Shown: piece after piece, positions 12,701-25,483 of the stretch
Numbering within the stretch: the stretch's first letter is position 1
Layout of the letters: each line of letters starts with the position of its first letter
Origin: Phallusia mammillata
Lineage: Eukaryota > Chordata > Ascidiacea > Phlebobranchia > Ascidiidae
DNA length: 64,000 nucleotides
Assembly: GCA_003260075.1 (NCBI GenBank)
Contig: QLIY01000035.1
Coordinates: 200,412-264,411 of the forward strand
Reading direction: 5' to 3'
Notes under the pieces: generated by a model
Database searches by the model: none
What the model saw: the letters and a program-made list of their open reading frames with translations, nothing else
Told to the model about the DNA's origin: nothing
Made by a program: the position numbers and the translations under genes

Positions 12701-13132
12701 CCATTTTACCACACAAGTAATGTACTTTTTTCATTGTGCGTATTAGATTCACTGCAGTGGTGAAAATGTTGGACAGTGGTGATAAAATCAAATTGGATCA
12801 AATGCATGTGGAGACAGTTATCCCTGCTCTAGGTTTGTGTGTTTACAACATATCACTCCCGTGGATAAACTTTTTTTCATAAATGTTTTTTTTTCAGGAA
12901 GAAAAGTTATTGTAGTAAATGGTGGTTATAGGAATGCTGTGGCCATAATGGAGTCAGTGGACATCAAGAAATTTAGTGCCACCATAAAAATTGTGGAGGT
13001 TTGTTTTGATAAACATTGTCATGACAATTATGTGTGTTATAGCTTTTGTGTTGTACTTAGGGACCTTTAAGCGGAAGGATTGTGGAAAATGTGAAATATG
13101 AAGACATTTCTAAGAAACATGAAGCTACCTGA
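9719..13132 (+). CDS. KIN: DNA/RNA-binding protein KIN17
   Basis: Ten exons: 9719-9838, 10099-10263, 10560-10656, 11100-11235, 11765-11895, 12287-12417, 12547-12683, 12747-12832, 12898-12998, 13061-13132, giving 391 residues (human 393). The protein starts MGKEKPGFMTAKAIGNRIK. A C2H2 zinc finger spans about residues 28-54 (CQMCQKQC...CHCMSESH). The winged-helix domain follows (NEYISHKEHIHMNATRW), then a coiled-coil-prone basic region, a lysine-rich nuclear signal (KKKKSALDEIM) and a C-terminal KOW-type domain (VIVVNGGYRNA...GPLSGRIVENVKYEDIS). KIN17 is a nuclear protein linked to DNA replication, UV response and spliceosomes. Intron 4 carries a 401-bp hAT-like element. The second intron uses donor GTG|GTGGGT; using the GT three bases earlier would drop one Val. 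Confidence 0.95.
11320..11720. mobile_element. Non-autonomous hAT-like element (MITE), 401 bp, in KIN intron 4
   Basis: Terminal inverted repeats begin tagtgatggga and end tcccatcacta. They are flanked by a perfect 8-bp target duplication, gtgtggtg, at 11312-11319 and 11721-11728. Both ends carry many ggtactcggtatcg-type submotifs. No transposase frame is present. A longer relative lies at 61317-62213. Confidence 0.9.
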
Positions 13133-13612
13133 CATTACCAGTGAATTAACGCAGTACCACGAAGTTAAATCAGTTCGAAGATGATGAATGTTGTTTTAGG
13201 GATGTGGTTCTTCCCCTATGTGGACTCGAGATCTTTCTTCTTCTGAAGATATTTAGATTAAACTGTTATCTTCCAAACATACAAAAAAGCGTAGTTTAAT
13301 GATGTTTTCCAATATTATTAAATTTGTTACCAACAACAAAAAAGCATACCAACCACGTTTTTATTTAACCCAGGGGTCTATAACCTGCGCTCATAAACAT
13401 GGAAAGGTACAGTGTTTTTTTAAGGTGTTTTGGGGGACCGAAATGGTCCCCCAAATTTCTCCAGCGGTTTCCCAAAATTTGGACTTGCAACTACAGTAGA
13501 AAAGTAATGGTTCGTTTAAGCAAATATGGCTATTTTTTGGTATTTAAATGAAACACTTGCGGTCTCTTAAAACTACTTAGCGGTCACCCAAACCAAACCT
13601 TAAAAAAAACCT

Positions 13613-13925
13613 GGAAAGGTACATTTTATTTTAGTCAAGTAACATATGTGTCAACTAGAATAATATTGGAGAAACTTTATTTCTTTGCAACTAATTTATA
13701 AACAAAAACATTGGTACACTGTTGCCCATTGGTAAATTACGAACTTGGATCACTAGCCAAATGGTTATAGGTATAAAAAAAATTCAGGGTTGGAAAGGTA
13801 GATTTTATTTCAATCAAGTTACATATGTGTCAACTAGAATAATATTGGAGAAACTTTATTCGTTTACAACTGTAATTAATAAAAAAACCATTGGTACACT
13901 GGTGTCCATTGGTAAATTAGGAACT
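13613..13925. repeat. Two diverged tandem copies of a ~135-bp sequence
   Basis: The segment from 13613 (ggaaaggtacattttatt) recurs from 13792 with about 85% identity by eye, including catatgtgtcaactagaata and cattggtaaatta. There is no G tract between them, and the divergence is higher than at the G-tract joints, so this looks like a genuine old tandem duplication. Confidence 0.75.
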
Positions 13926-14250
13926 TCAATAGCCACATGTTTGTGCCCGACTGATTTAAACTCTGGTCGATTGAGTAATCATCTTGCCGAAATCCAAATA
14001 ATTAAGCATGGCGTTAAATCCTGTTGTTATGAGTTTTTAAAATGATAAAACGACAATTTTGTCAGCATAACAAGGCTGTGGTTGTACTTTTTATGTCAAA
14101 ATTAAATAAACTGTACTTTGCAGTCAAATGTTTAATCAGATGAACAGAAAAATGTTACATCAGTTGTGAAATAAGACAGTTTTGATTTACGTAAGTGAGC
14201 TTGAGGTGCAATAATTTTGCATAAAAAAGCATTAAGTATATGGTCTACAC

Positions 14251-14624
14251 CAGGGGTGTGCAACAGGCGGTCCGCGGGCCACAATCTGGCCTGTCAAGCT
14301 ATTTAGTGTTGCCCTCACCAACACGTTCAGACAAAAATACAAATCTTCTGGAAATATGTAACAAGTGTAGGCTAAACCAGCGTTTTCTAACCACGGACCA
14401 TAGAACAGTTTGCAAGTACTTTTGAATGTGACGCAATAATTTCCTTTATCTTGTAAATAATTATTTTGTTGTGCAAGCCAGTGAAACTCTGCATGTTTTA
14501 GGTAATAAATGTATTGATGCTTTGGAAGAATTTCAAGTTTGTACCTTAAAAAAATGTGTGGCCCTCGCTTGATGTTTGAAATTGGTTATACAGCCCACCG
14601 ATGAAAAATGTTGCACACCCCCCG
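14251..14624. mobile_element. hAT-like MITE, ~374 bp
   Basis: The left end is caggggtgtgcaac; the right end is gttgcacacccc plus a few bases. A perfect 8-bp target duplication, gtctacac, lies at 14243-14250 and 14625-14632. Subterminal gcggtccgcgggcc-type sequence resembles the element at 59781-60088. Confidence 0.85.
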
Positions 14625-15395
14625 GTCTACACAGTTGTTATCTGCCAGAGTACATCTTTGCATAATCTACCTGGTTTGGTACTTACATTATTTCTGGGGT
14701 TACACTTTGCCAGTGCCTTTTAACCACCACTGTGGCAGACTAGTATCCTCAGAGATTTCTAAAAGTGTGGCAAAAAATTGATGTAGTGACAAAGCGTGGG
14801 TCTGCATCACAACCTTAGCACTCCAAATTGATCTAATATATTACCAAAGCAGTTTTACCCACCAAAAACTATTTTCTTGCAAAGCATGACCCAAACAAAG
14901 GATGGAAACCACCACACTATGGAACATGCTATTGTACAGCTGTAAGCCATTCAACACCAGCACACTGGCAATTTCTAAGTTTTGTACCAATGTACTTATG
15001 GTTCTGTTTTATAATGTTCATTTTCACACACTGGGTTAAAGCAAAAAAGTGACCAGACTTAATCTTTGCTGACAGATATTATCAAAATCTGAAACCTTGC
15101 AATCAAATTGTTATCCACATACCAACTGCACAGGAATGAAACTTAGACTGTGTATTCGGTTTGTGAAGAAACCACAGTAGACATGAGGCAACATACATAA
15201 TTTGGGGCAAGGAGGGAACAGACACTGAGTGAAACACGAAATACATTGTGTAAAGTACATGGTTTTGTGGTATTGTCAGGGTAAAAAGCGCTTTACCTAG
15301 TAATATGTGCAATAAGCATGCAAAAGGTAAAATAATAAAACAAGTATTACATAAATGACGTGCTTTTAAAAAGCAGTGTTTATAAATGGTACAAA

Positions 15396-18300
15396 CTAAT
15401 TAGTTTTAACAGTTGTCTTAGATTGGATTCCCAGTCTTCTTAACTCTTTTAACAGTGGTTGATATATCTGACTCTTCAATGGAGTGACCAATCCCTTCTT
15501 TTCAATTTTTCCTGCAAAATAGTTAGACATGTGTGAAACAAATATAATTGTGAAATGTAATAGCAAAAAATGTATTGGATTCCAACCAGTGGATAATACC
15601 AATCACTAAAACAGTAACATTTCTGTGTTACTTTGGAACAAGGTTTTTATGCATTATACCTAAAGCAGACAATTTCTGACTTAATAGTAGTTAAAGATAA
15701 CTCAAACATACTGCGTTATTTCACCAAATTACTGTGATTTAATACTGTTCCCAAGTATATCATTTTTATCATGTAATATTATTGGTGCTGTGTAATATTA
15801 TAAGAAAACAACAGTCAAGTTTCCTTGTGCGTTATCAGTTTGCAATTAAATGTCTTAGTGGGACTTGTCTGTCGACACAATATAATAATACCTTAAACAT
15901 CAAAACTGTTTATACATAGTATTAGTACAACCTAATAGCTGGTATTTGGTGTTAAACCTATCTACATCATTATTTAAATCATATACTGAATTGTTTTAAT
16001 TGTGAAGATTTGTTGTGTACATTTACAAGGGTTCTCAAGCAGGCCCATGTGTCAAAACAGTTGATAAAGGTTGTTTGTGTGCAATGTTGGTATATTTTTT
16101 GCAATAATCAATACCCCTGATGATGTTTCATTTCCTGTCATCGCATCATTTGACAGCCAATTTCAGACAACTAGCTTTTACACAAACAATTTGTTTGTTT
16201 ACCGAGCAACATCATCCTTGCTGCAATAGCACAAGGATATCCCACTGTTTTTGACATTGCAGTGTAACCATCATCTCCATACACAACCATGTCGACATTG
16301 TGTGTTTCTTTGTTGCCATTTCTGAAGTTTCCTTCTATTTCATGGCGTAAAATCACAACATCCTTTTCTCCTTTTTCTTCAAACAAAGTTTTTGTTCTAC
16401 TAAGTATTTCATATTTAATATAAAATTGAACACATCCATCATAGTACAGGTACACAGTAAGATAAATTAACTTAGAATCTGCTTACTAACCATATGGCAA
16501 TTTGGAGCTCAATTGACTTGCCAATGCTTGAAGTGTATTCCCAGCTTTCTTTACTGGTGAATCACTTAACAATCCCAATCTACAAAAAATATATAGTAAA
16601 CATAAACCACAACAACCAAGAAATCAAAATGTCTTTACCCTTCAATTGCTTGTAAACATTCTTGGTCCACAGTTTGCAAAATTAGGTTCTTTAATTCATC
16701 AGTGGTTATGTTGTTATGATTTGCACTGAGCAAACTGCCCATAAAGCTTTTCTAAAACAAAAACAGTGGATTTTGTTACCTTGCTGTCTACTATTGACTG
16801 TAATTTATGTGTCATCTTACCCTCAATCCCACCTAATTCAAACATAATATACATGTATGACAAAATCTTACCCATGTATGTGTAGGTGCATTTTCATTTA
16901 ACAATGGATGTGGATCCATATTCACCAGGCCCAAGTCCAGCAGTGCAACAGCAGTTTTTGCAAAGCCCTGTCACAAAATATTGGTAAAGCCAGTAACACA
17001 TTTTATTACAAATATGGCATCATAAAACCTTGTAGCGAAGAGTTCCTCTCATCACAGTGTGAGCACTATCAAGTCCATATTCATCCTTATATTTCAAAGA
17101 GTCGCGGTTTGGCAGACCTTCGAGGTTAAACCCAGGCATGAAGTTAATTGGAAGGACGCCTTTCCTGTAATTTTCTCCCTCTCCGTCGATTTCAATAATT
17201 TGGTTATTCTGGAGGTACCTGGATGGTGCCAAAGTCACCATAAGGACTCCTGCTGGGCTCCAACTGAAAAAATAAATAAAATTAGACCAGTTTCGGGGAT
17301 AAAGGAGATGCTTACAAACATTTACCTAAATTTGTATTTCAGTGGATTGTCTGATGACTCAGGAGCAGGCAAACCACCACACCAAGAGACAAATGAGGAC
17401 ACCTGAAAGATTGAAAATTTGAAACATAAATTTGGACCAAGGGAAGCTTATAGTCTACCTCTCCATCTCTGTTCTTTATTTGATCAAAACACTCCATGGC
17501 CAACATGTGATCAATACCAGGGTCAACCCCAACTTCCATGACAATGGATATGTCAGCATCTATTGCACTGAAAAACACAATATGACTGGTAAATAACTGG
17601 CTGATCAACACCCAACCAAAAAACTTTCCACATGGCTATACCTCTGCTCCAAGCTTCTCATTGGAGGAGAAACATAACTTGCGGTTACCATGTTTTTATG
17701 GTGTTTGATGCACAATGTTGTGACATCTGGATGCAAGGTGTACGGAAGAAGACTAAAGAAAGCAATAGTATGATAAATCATGTTACATGTTTCTTTTCAA
17801 ATTTCCCAATGCAAAACAATACCTCACTACCAAGTCATGTCCCTTAACCAGTTCATCAAGTCTTTGTCTTTCTTTGTTTACATCCAAAAGAACAGGATTA
17901 ATATACTTATTTTTTAATGACATTTGCTTCAGTTCCTGTTGTACGGCTGAGGCTGTATGAAAACAAGTTTATTTATTTTTATACTTTCAAACAACAAATG
18001 AAAGTTGTTTGACTTGCCTACAGTCACTGCTGTGTCTTTGTGTGAGGTCAGGTATTCAACCACAGGCCCCGAAACGAAACCTGAACCCAATAACAAGACT
18101 TTGTGATTTTTCGAAGATGTTGCATACATAGCCCCTTCTTTTTCCCTGCAAACAAAGAGAACTTAGTGATAACTGATAAGTAATTGCCTTTTGTTACAAA
18201 AACATGTTGAAACTTGCCTCTTTTTTCTCATATTTTCAATATACTTGAATTTGGGTGTAAGCTCTCCATTGGAGGCAATTGTTGCCTAAAGAAATAAAAA

Positions 18301-21058
18301 TAGATTAAAAAACATATGTATATCTGTGCATATTCGAGGCACTCATATGCATATGAAAAATACACATAAATACAATTGCACCGAACATTAAAATTTTTTT
18401 AGTTACTATGATATTCTTTGACAAAAACTTTTGTGACTTACATTTTTTACAACAGGGCTAATATCAGTGTGGTCATCAAGTTGCACTGTGGCATCATTTT
18501 TTGCCTGTTAAATTGAGTGGAAAGAGTTGAATTATATTTTAAAAAAGTATTATTTTTGGAGCTAAATCTCACTATGTCTGCAATGTAAGGGAACAAGTGA
18601 TCTCCGAAGTACTGGGTGGCTTCTCTTGGCAATTGGGCTGGCAAATTGTCAACAGAGCACATCAGAATACCCTGGCCTTTAACACTACAACAAGAAAACA
18701 ATGAGCTATGGCTGGCTCACATTTGCTTCAAATTACACAGAACAATAGTTTTGAATTACATCCCAGTTGAAACGGGTGCTACAATAATCTACAGAACAAA
18801 TTGGTTTCCCTTTAACTGTACTCGAACTGTACTTATATAAAGTATAAAATGTTTATGCAATGTTTTTTGTTGTACCCAGTGGTAGTGGTGTTTGTCGAAG
18901 CATCATAAACTTCAAAGGGTGCATCAATACTTGTACAGTCATTCATAAATTGAATCGAGCCACCAGGATCAGCAGAAACATCTCCAATTGCTATTAAACT
19001 GCAAATAAAACCACATAATTGTGATCAGCAGAATTTCATGATGTATATTTCAAGTGGCACTTATCACAGAAGGACTAGTCGGTCGTAAGTGGCATTTAAA
19101 CATACCGCTGTGGCAGACGTGGGCAACCTGGTGAGTCACTTGCAGAATGTCTAATAAGTGGTGACATTTTAGGAGAATGGGTTGAATCTTGCAAATATAC
19201 AGCATCTGGGGTTGTCAACAATCTTGGATCATTAGGCCTCCAGAATATTCCATTTACAATGCAAGATGCGTAAGGGGCTATCTAATAAATTTTGTATTTT
19301 TGGTTTGGGAAACATAACAAGAAGTTTATTGTTACCAACCTCTTTGGCGAAAACAGACTCATACAGCTCAGGATGATCAAAATATTCTTGCATATCAAAT
19401 CCACCATCATTTTTGCGACGTAAATGGTCATGCATGTCAACTACACACCCATACACCATGCTGGAGTCTAAAAAAAATTAAAACACCTCACATGTGTTGT
19501 CACTTATACAGACAGCCTTCTTCACAAACACTTGGATATTAGCATTTGTTATTAAATATTTTTTACCAAGTACCAAGAATTACTTAATGTACCTCCATGT
19601 TCTGCAACAGTTTTTAATTCATGAGGTTCAATATATACACAAGGTAGCTCCCTGAAAATTTCCTGTGCCCCCTGAAATCAAGCAATTTGTTAAAACACCA
19701 TTGTCTGCTGTATTTAATGCTAAACTATAATGATGATAACCAAAACAATTATGCCTACTTACTTGAGAGACATTGCCAGTGCCTGTAAAAACAAAGGTGA
19801 GCGGCCCAATGGACTCTGGCAATCTTCCCAATGAAATTTCATACCCAGCATCTCTTACAGCCTGAATAGCTTGTCCTGATGTACGGTAGTTGTGTGAAAT
19901 TCCAATATGCTGAAATCCAACAAAAAACTTAAGTAAACTTTGTTTAGTTTCACAGATTTGTTTTCATGTAAAGAAAATAAAAAAAGAAACATATATAAAG
20001 TTGTTAATTGAGCCTTTGGGAAGAAAAATGGGGTAACAGTCATTGGAATTAACAAACCACAATAGCATTTACAAAGTGTTAAAATTCTACACAATGCAGA
20101 AACATGTTGATATCTCAATTTAATTTCGATATATACCACAACCATATACATAACCATATCTATCAGCTGTGATACTTTTGACCCACAGTACAAGTTGAAG
20201 GGAAAACAGGGTGGAATAAAAAGCATGAAGGATAATAATAATGCTTGGTTACTCACCATAAAAGGAGTGTGGTGTCCAAGTGCTAGCAATCTAACACCCA
20301 TTCCGTGCAAAATGTTAATCATGCCTGCATATCCTGCAAATTTACCAAAGGCAACAACCCTTTTTCCGCTGGCCTCTTCCATTTTTTCATAATCAATTAA
20401 TCTTATTTTCTGAAAAAAGGTCAAATATACTAGTATTGTATAAACATTGTAAGCATTACATCTCCATGTGTAACTATATGTTTATTAGTATTGTATTATG
20501 TTATGTATTTTTTTACCTTTTCCAGCACTGCATCAAGCATCGACATGTTTTCAGTTTGTGCTTTGATTGTGTGGGAAAAAAACACATATGTCTTGTCAGG
20601 ACATAGCCTATCAATGGGTACTTGCTTCACACCAAGAATAATGGATGCCTCATCCAAATCTTCTTCAACCACTGCTCCAGCAGAAACATATTCCTAAAAA
20701 CAGAGATTATTTGTTCCTGGTTTACAGTCAATTAAAGATATGACATGTATGTACATCTACCTGGACAGAAAAGGCGCGTTTGTTTGCAGGTTGAACTAGC
20801 ACTTTTAGTCCATCTTGTACAAGTTTTCGAACATGTGAAGGGGCCAAAGGGGCCCGCCTTTCCCAAACCTATGGAAAATAGTAAATTACCTCATAAACTC
20901 ATAGCCGCTCAAATACACTTTTTTAATTCACTTACCACATTATCTTCCCTTCTTATTGCAATCACTTTCTGAGTTGATGAACTTGCTGCTCTTACATTTA
21001 CTCTAAAGATGCGGTGATGCAGTTTGTGGCCAACTGTCTTTTTCAAATGCCGCAACAT
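15396..21058 (-). CDS. AASS: Alpha-aminoadipic semialdehyde synthase (bifunctional lysine-ketoglutarate reductase / saccharopine dehydrogenase)
   Basis: Twenty-three exons: 21058-20936, 20868-20761, 20693-20517, 20409-20257, 19909-19763, 19671-19593, 19467-19340, 19281-19106, 18998-18876, 18684-18573, 18504-18442, 18285-18218, 18145-18018, 17952-17823, 17752-17642, 17567-17459, 17402-17326, 17263-17029, 16967-16872, 16751-16639, 16579-16487, 16399-16203, 15511-15396. They encode 953 residues (human 926). The N-terminus is basic and Arg-rich, as in a mitochondrial presequence. The reductase half includes [18 protein letters not shown] and [15 protein letters not shown]; the dehydrogenase half starts near residue 500 with the nucleotide-binding [13 protein letters not shown] and includes [14 protein letters not shown] and [15 protein letters not shown]. 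The enzyme carries out the first two steps of lysine breakdown through saccharopine. The introns after exons 12 and 13 are GC-AG. Confidence 0.95.
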
Positions 21059-21230
21059 GATTTGTTTAAAAAAGCACAACTACATAAAAAACAGTTGTCA
21101 GAAATGGGAGATATTTATGTAGTTACTAAACTGCTGACAAAACCAACATGCGAACTGTGAAATATAACCGTACGTAGCATGACACTACGGTGTTTTATGA
21201 CAGCTTATCACACCTTTTAGTGACGTACTA

Positions 21231-21538
21231 ACACAACAGTACAACACGCGTGATAACGTTTGCGTATAATACACTGACAAACACCGGCAAACAACTGTAA
21301 TAAATCCTGACGAACAACATCATCGAACATGGGTCGTCCTTCTGAAAATCAGAAAATGACCTCAAACCGTTTTTTCCGGGGGGGGGGGAACACATCAGTA
21401 CAACACGCGTGATAACGTTTGCGTATAGTGCACTGACAAACACCGGTAAACAACTGTAATAAATCCCGACGAACAACATCATCGAACTTGGGTCGTCCTT
21501 CTGAAAATCAGAAAATGACCTCAAACCGTTTTTTCCAA
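21231..21538. repeat. Direct duplication around a G11 tract upstream of AASS
   Basis: About 140 bp ending at 21377 (cagtacaacacgcgtgataacg onwards to ccgttttttcc) recur from about 21395 with a few substitutions, separated by G at 21378-21388. Same pattern as the other joints in the window. Confidence 0.85.
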
Positions 21539-21989
21539 ACAGGGGCTTTCCCATCCACAACCACAAAAAACACATTTTTTCCATAAAAAAACATACCGTA
21601 ATAAAAACGTGATTTTTTATTCAACAAACAATATTCCTGATTTGCTTTTGCAATGTTTGTTTGTAAACACTACAGAGTCAAGCATTAGTTACCAATAGGA
21701 TTCGTTTAATCTGAGTTTTAACCACAAAATCAGACAAAAAAGATTGCAGTCAGGATTTGATCAAATGTGAAGACGGACTTATGCGATCCAACCTAGATGA
21801 AGCGTGACGTACCTTTTCAAACACCTTTTGTGTGTTTTCCGTGTAGTGTTGACTCTGCCAATTGTTGTTAGTTGAGACATTTCCACAAGGAAAAACGGCA
21901 AAAATATAACCAATAAATTGAAAGGATTAAGTGTAATACAATGTTCGTCAATGAATATTGTAAATGTGTTGATGCGGTAGCGGTATATA

Positions 21990-22337
21990 CAGGGTTGCCA
22001 TCGACATGGACAACCGAAATTTAAATAAGGACAAACCGAAATTAAATTTTCACACAAAACGAAACAAAGGTTTCTGAACAAATATGCATTTATACAAGCC
22101 GTGGCATATCACATGCCATAATTTTTACCAGAACAATTAGTTTCCAGCCCTCTTGTTAGTGGAAAATAATGCGTGCACGTCGTGACAGCTGAGGTCTAAT
22201 TTTACTTGTAGCAAGGATTTAACTTGTAATTGATGGAAATATGGACTCATGTCAAAACAAGGACATTTTTAGAAAAAAGAACAATACATTTTTTCTAAGA
22301 CGTTGCCCTTCAAAATAAGGACAGTATGGCAGCCCTG
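21990..22337. mobile_element. hAT-like MITE, 348 bp (copy in block A)
   Basis: Termini cagggttgcca and tggcagccctg are inverted repeats, flanked by the 8-bp target duplication ggtatata at 21982-21989 and 22338-22345. No coding capacity. Confidence 0.8.
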
Positions 22338-23246
22338 GGTATATATTCACATGATACCATACATAGAAAAACAGACATGCTTTTTAATCATGCATGCAAA
22401 ATCAGTTAAATGGTCTATGAATGATTATTACTCTTAAAAGAACTGATACCACTGTTGGTCATTTTCTGTATTGTAGGTTAACATCAACTAGGAAACGGGG
22501 GGGGGGTTAGTTTCCAGCCCTCTTGTTAGTGGAAAATAATGCGTGCACGTCGTGACAGCTGAGGTCTAATTTTACTTGTAGCAAGGATTTAACTTGTAAT
22601 TGATGGAAATATGGACTCATGTCAAAACAAGGACATTTTTAGAAAAAAGAACAATACATTTTTTCTAAGACGTTGCCCTTCAAAATAAGGACAGTATGGC
22701 AGCCCTGGGTATATATTCAGGGGGGGGGGCCCATAATGACAAAAAACACAATTTTTCCATAAAAAAACATACCGTAGTAAAAACGGGATTTTTTTAATCA
22801 ACAAACAATATTCCTGATTTGCTTTTGCAATGTTTGTTTGTAAAACACTACAGAGTCAAGCATTGGGCAAAAGTGAAAGTTGAACCACGTAAACAATCGA
22901 TTTTACCTTTTTTTACCAATAGGATTTGTTTACCGGCAATCTAATTTTTAGCCACAAAATCAGACAAAAAAGATTGCAGTCAGGATTTGATCAAATGTGA
23001 AGACGGACTTATGCGATCCAACCTAGATGAAGCGTGACGTACCTTTTCAAACACCTTTTGTGTGTTTTCCGTGTAGTGTTGAGTGTTGACTGTTGACTCT
23101 GCCAATTTTTGTTCGTTGAGACATTTCCACAAGGAAAAACGGCAACAATATAACCATAGAGAATAACCAATAAATTGAAAGGATTAAGTGTAATACAATG
23201 TTCGTCAATAAATATTGTAAATGTGTTGATGCGGTAGCGGTATATA

Positions 23247-23597
23247 CGGGGTTGCCATCGACATGGGGCCCAATTGCCCAAATAAGGACGACCGAAAAAT
23301 TAAATTTTCATACAAAACGAAACAAACGTTTCTGAACAAATATGCATTTATACAAGCCGTAGCATATCACATGCCATAATTTTTACCAGAGCAATTAGTT
23401 TCCAGCCCCCTTGTTAGTGGAAAATTATGCGTGTACGTCGTGACAGCTCAGGTCTAATTTTACTTGTAGCAAGGATTTAACTTGTAATTGATGGCAATAA
23501 GGACTCATGTCAAAACAAGGACATTTTTTTAGAAAAAAGAACAACACATTTTTTCTAAGAAGTTGCCCTTCAAAATAAGGACAGTATGGCAGCCCTG
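23247..23597. mobile_element. Same hAT-like MITE in duplicated block C
   Basis: Second copy of the element at 21990-22337, at the matching position of the duplicated flanks. It is therefore the same insertion seen on another contig, not a separate transposition. It differs by small changes, including a ggggcccaattgccc stretch near the left end. Confidence 0.75.
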
Positions 23598-24340
23598 GGT
23601 ATATATTCACATGATACCATACATAGAAAAACAGACAGGCTTTTTAATTATAAAAAAATGCATGCAAAATCAGTTAAATAGCCTATGGATGATTATTACT
23701 CTTAAAAGAACTAATTCCACTGTTGGTCATTTTCTGTATTGTAGGTTAACATCAACTAGGAAACAGGAAATTTACTACAGTTCATACAATGAAACATTTT
23801 TTTACAACACTCACCAAAAAACGTACCCAAGCAAAATATTGTTATGTTCTCAAGTTGCAATGCACATTAGTTAAAATACAGCGTTTTGTAGTTCTAGCAT
23901 TTCTTGTTTTAAGGGACTACATTTTCCCTTATTTCTAGCACTGTGGTACATTAGACTTCTCTGTTAACCTTGTATGGATGTCCTAGAAAATCTTGGGGGG
24001 GGGGGGCTTTTTAATTATAAAAAAATGCATGCAAAATCAGTTAAATAGCCTATGGATGATTATTACTCTTAAAAGAACTAATTCCACTGTTGGTCATTTT
24101 CTGTATTGTAGGTTAACATCAACTAGGAAACAGGAAATTTACTACAGTTCATACAATGAAACATTTTTTTACAACACTCACCAAAAAACGTACCCAAGCA
24201 AAATATTGTTATGTTCTCAAGTTGCAATGCACATTAGTTAAAATACAGCGTTTTGTAGTTCTAGCATTTCTTGTTTTTAGGGACTACATTTTCCCTTATT
24301 TCTAGCACTGTGATACATTAGACTTCTCTGTTAACCTTGT

Positions 24341-25086
24341 ATGGATGTCCTAGAAAATCTTGACCACGAGTATACAGATGGCTCCGTTTACCAAGGTTCA
24401 TTACTTTGTGGTAAGCATTAAGATTAGCCAGCCTTTTTGTTTCACATTTTTTTCTAATTAAATACAATTTCCAGGAACACAAAAAACAACCATATCAAGA
24501 AAACAATAATTTTATTGGCAAACAGCTTTAATGTGATTTTGGATGTTGTACCTTTAATCATAATATACCTTTAATAATGTTTTTAGTACTATCCAGTTGC
24601 ACCTCACCAATGAATAATTTCTTTTAAGGTAAACGGCATGGTCTTGGAATACTGACCTGCTCAAACAGTACACAGTTTGTCGGACATTTTGTCAATGGTC
24701 TGCCACATGGACTTGGAGCATTAACGATGAAAACTGGAGTTGAATATTATGGATTCTTTGTAAGGGGTCGCTTTCATGGATTAGGCATGTTTGTACATAA
24801 AAATGGCTGGAGTTTTAAAGGGCAGTTTAAAGAAGGAAGAGCAGAAGGCTATGGTAAAAATGCAATAAAATCTGGTTCCAACAGTAATGCAGATTGAAAT
24901 TTATGTTTCGTTGGTCTAGGAATCTATGTGACAAAGAATTCAAGAATCTTTTGCCAAGGGCTGTTCGAAAATGGAAAGCTTGTCTCTCAAGCAGACTGTG
25001 TAGAGACTGGTAAACAAGTGGAGGCAGTTGTGGAACAAACTTACAACCTTGTGAAAAGTGTAGACCCACAACAAGAATCTCAATAG
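24341..25086 (+). CDS. MORN4: MORN repeat-containing protein 4-like
   Basis: Three exons, 24341-24410, 24629-24853, 24920-25086, encode 153 residues (human MORN4 146). At least three MORN-type repeats are visible: HGLGILTCSNSTQFVGHF, HGLGALTMKTGVEYYGFF and HGLGMFVHKNGWSFKGQF. The C-terminal part, with GLFENGKL followed by a Cys/Val-rich tail, has the order seen in MORN4/retinophilin, a small adaptor that binds class III myosins. An AATAAA lies at 25142-25147, 56 bp after the stop. A truncated duplicate of the first 22 coding bases lies at 23974-23995, cut by a G tract. Confidence 0.85.
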
Positions 25087-25141
25087 TTTGTGACATTTTT
25101 ATGATGATGACCTAAAAAATATTTTACATTTTACTTCAATT

Positions 25142-25147
25142 AATAAA
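25142..25147 (+). terminator. Polyadenylation signal for MORN4
   Basis: AATAAA 56 bp downstream of the MORN4 stop and ahead of the convergent BUB3 3' end. Confidence 0.55.
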
Positions 25148-25483
25148 ACAAAAAACAACAAATATATACTTGTGGAATGTTATAATGTAAGTTAAACGTG
25201 TGACAAATAGACTCCCTAAAAATGTGATGTTCAAATTAAAACTTGAATACTGACAATAAATCTTACACGTTTGAACACAAATGGCATTTAGGTAGGAAGC
25301 ACAGTGATTGCAACATCTGATGACCAGTTCTACTTTTAATATGGCATCTAAAACTGTTTTGCTGTTCATATATTATGCAACTGAAAGCTAATAAATAGAT
25401 CTGAAATTCAGGTTTCGAAACAACAAATTGACAATACCTATCTTGCACTGATGATGTATTCTCAATCATTAGTATACTAGCTC

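Larger units (their letters stand above)
13133..15395. other. Convergent intergenic region between KIN and AASS
   Basis: Holds the KIN and AASS 3' UTRs, the tandem duplication at 13613-13925 and the MITE at 14251-14624. A degenerate stretch at about 13370-13620 with self-complementary pieces (gggggaccgaaatggtccccc) may be another eroded element. I see no further exon. Confidence 0.5.
21560..24340. repeat. Four overlapping copies of upstream MORN4 sequence separated by G10-G12 tracts
   Basis: Block A (about 21562-22496), block B (22507-22719, matching the end of A), block C (about 22740-23994, matching A from its start and extending further) and block D (24007 onwards, matching the end of C) are divided by G tracts at 22497-22506, 22720-22729 and 23995-24006. 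Copies differ by scattered substitutions and small indels. Block C ends inside a copy of MORN4 exon 1, whose start ATG is at 23974 there and 24341 in block D. I see no other gene in this stretch. Confidence 0.87.

Noticed and set aside
13370-13620. Possible further hAT element starting caggggtctataacc
   Set aside because: I could not find a matching right end or target duplication.
20491-20697. Plus-strand frames across AASS exons
   Set aside because: Antisense shadows of well-supported AASS exons.
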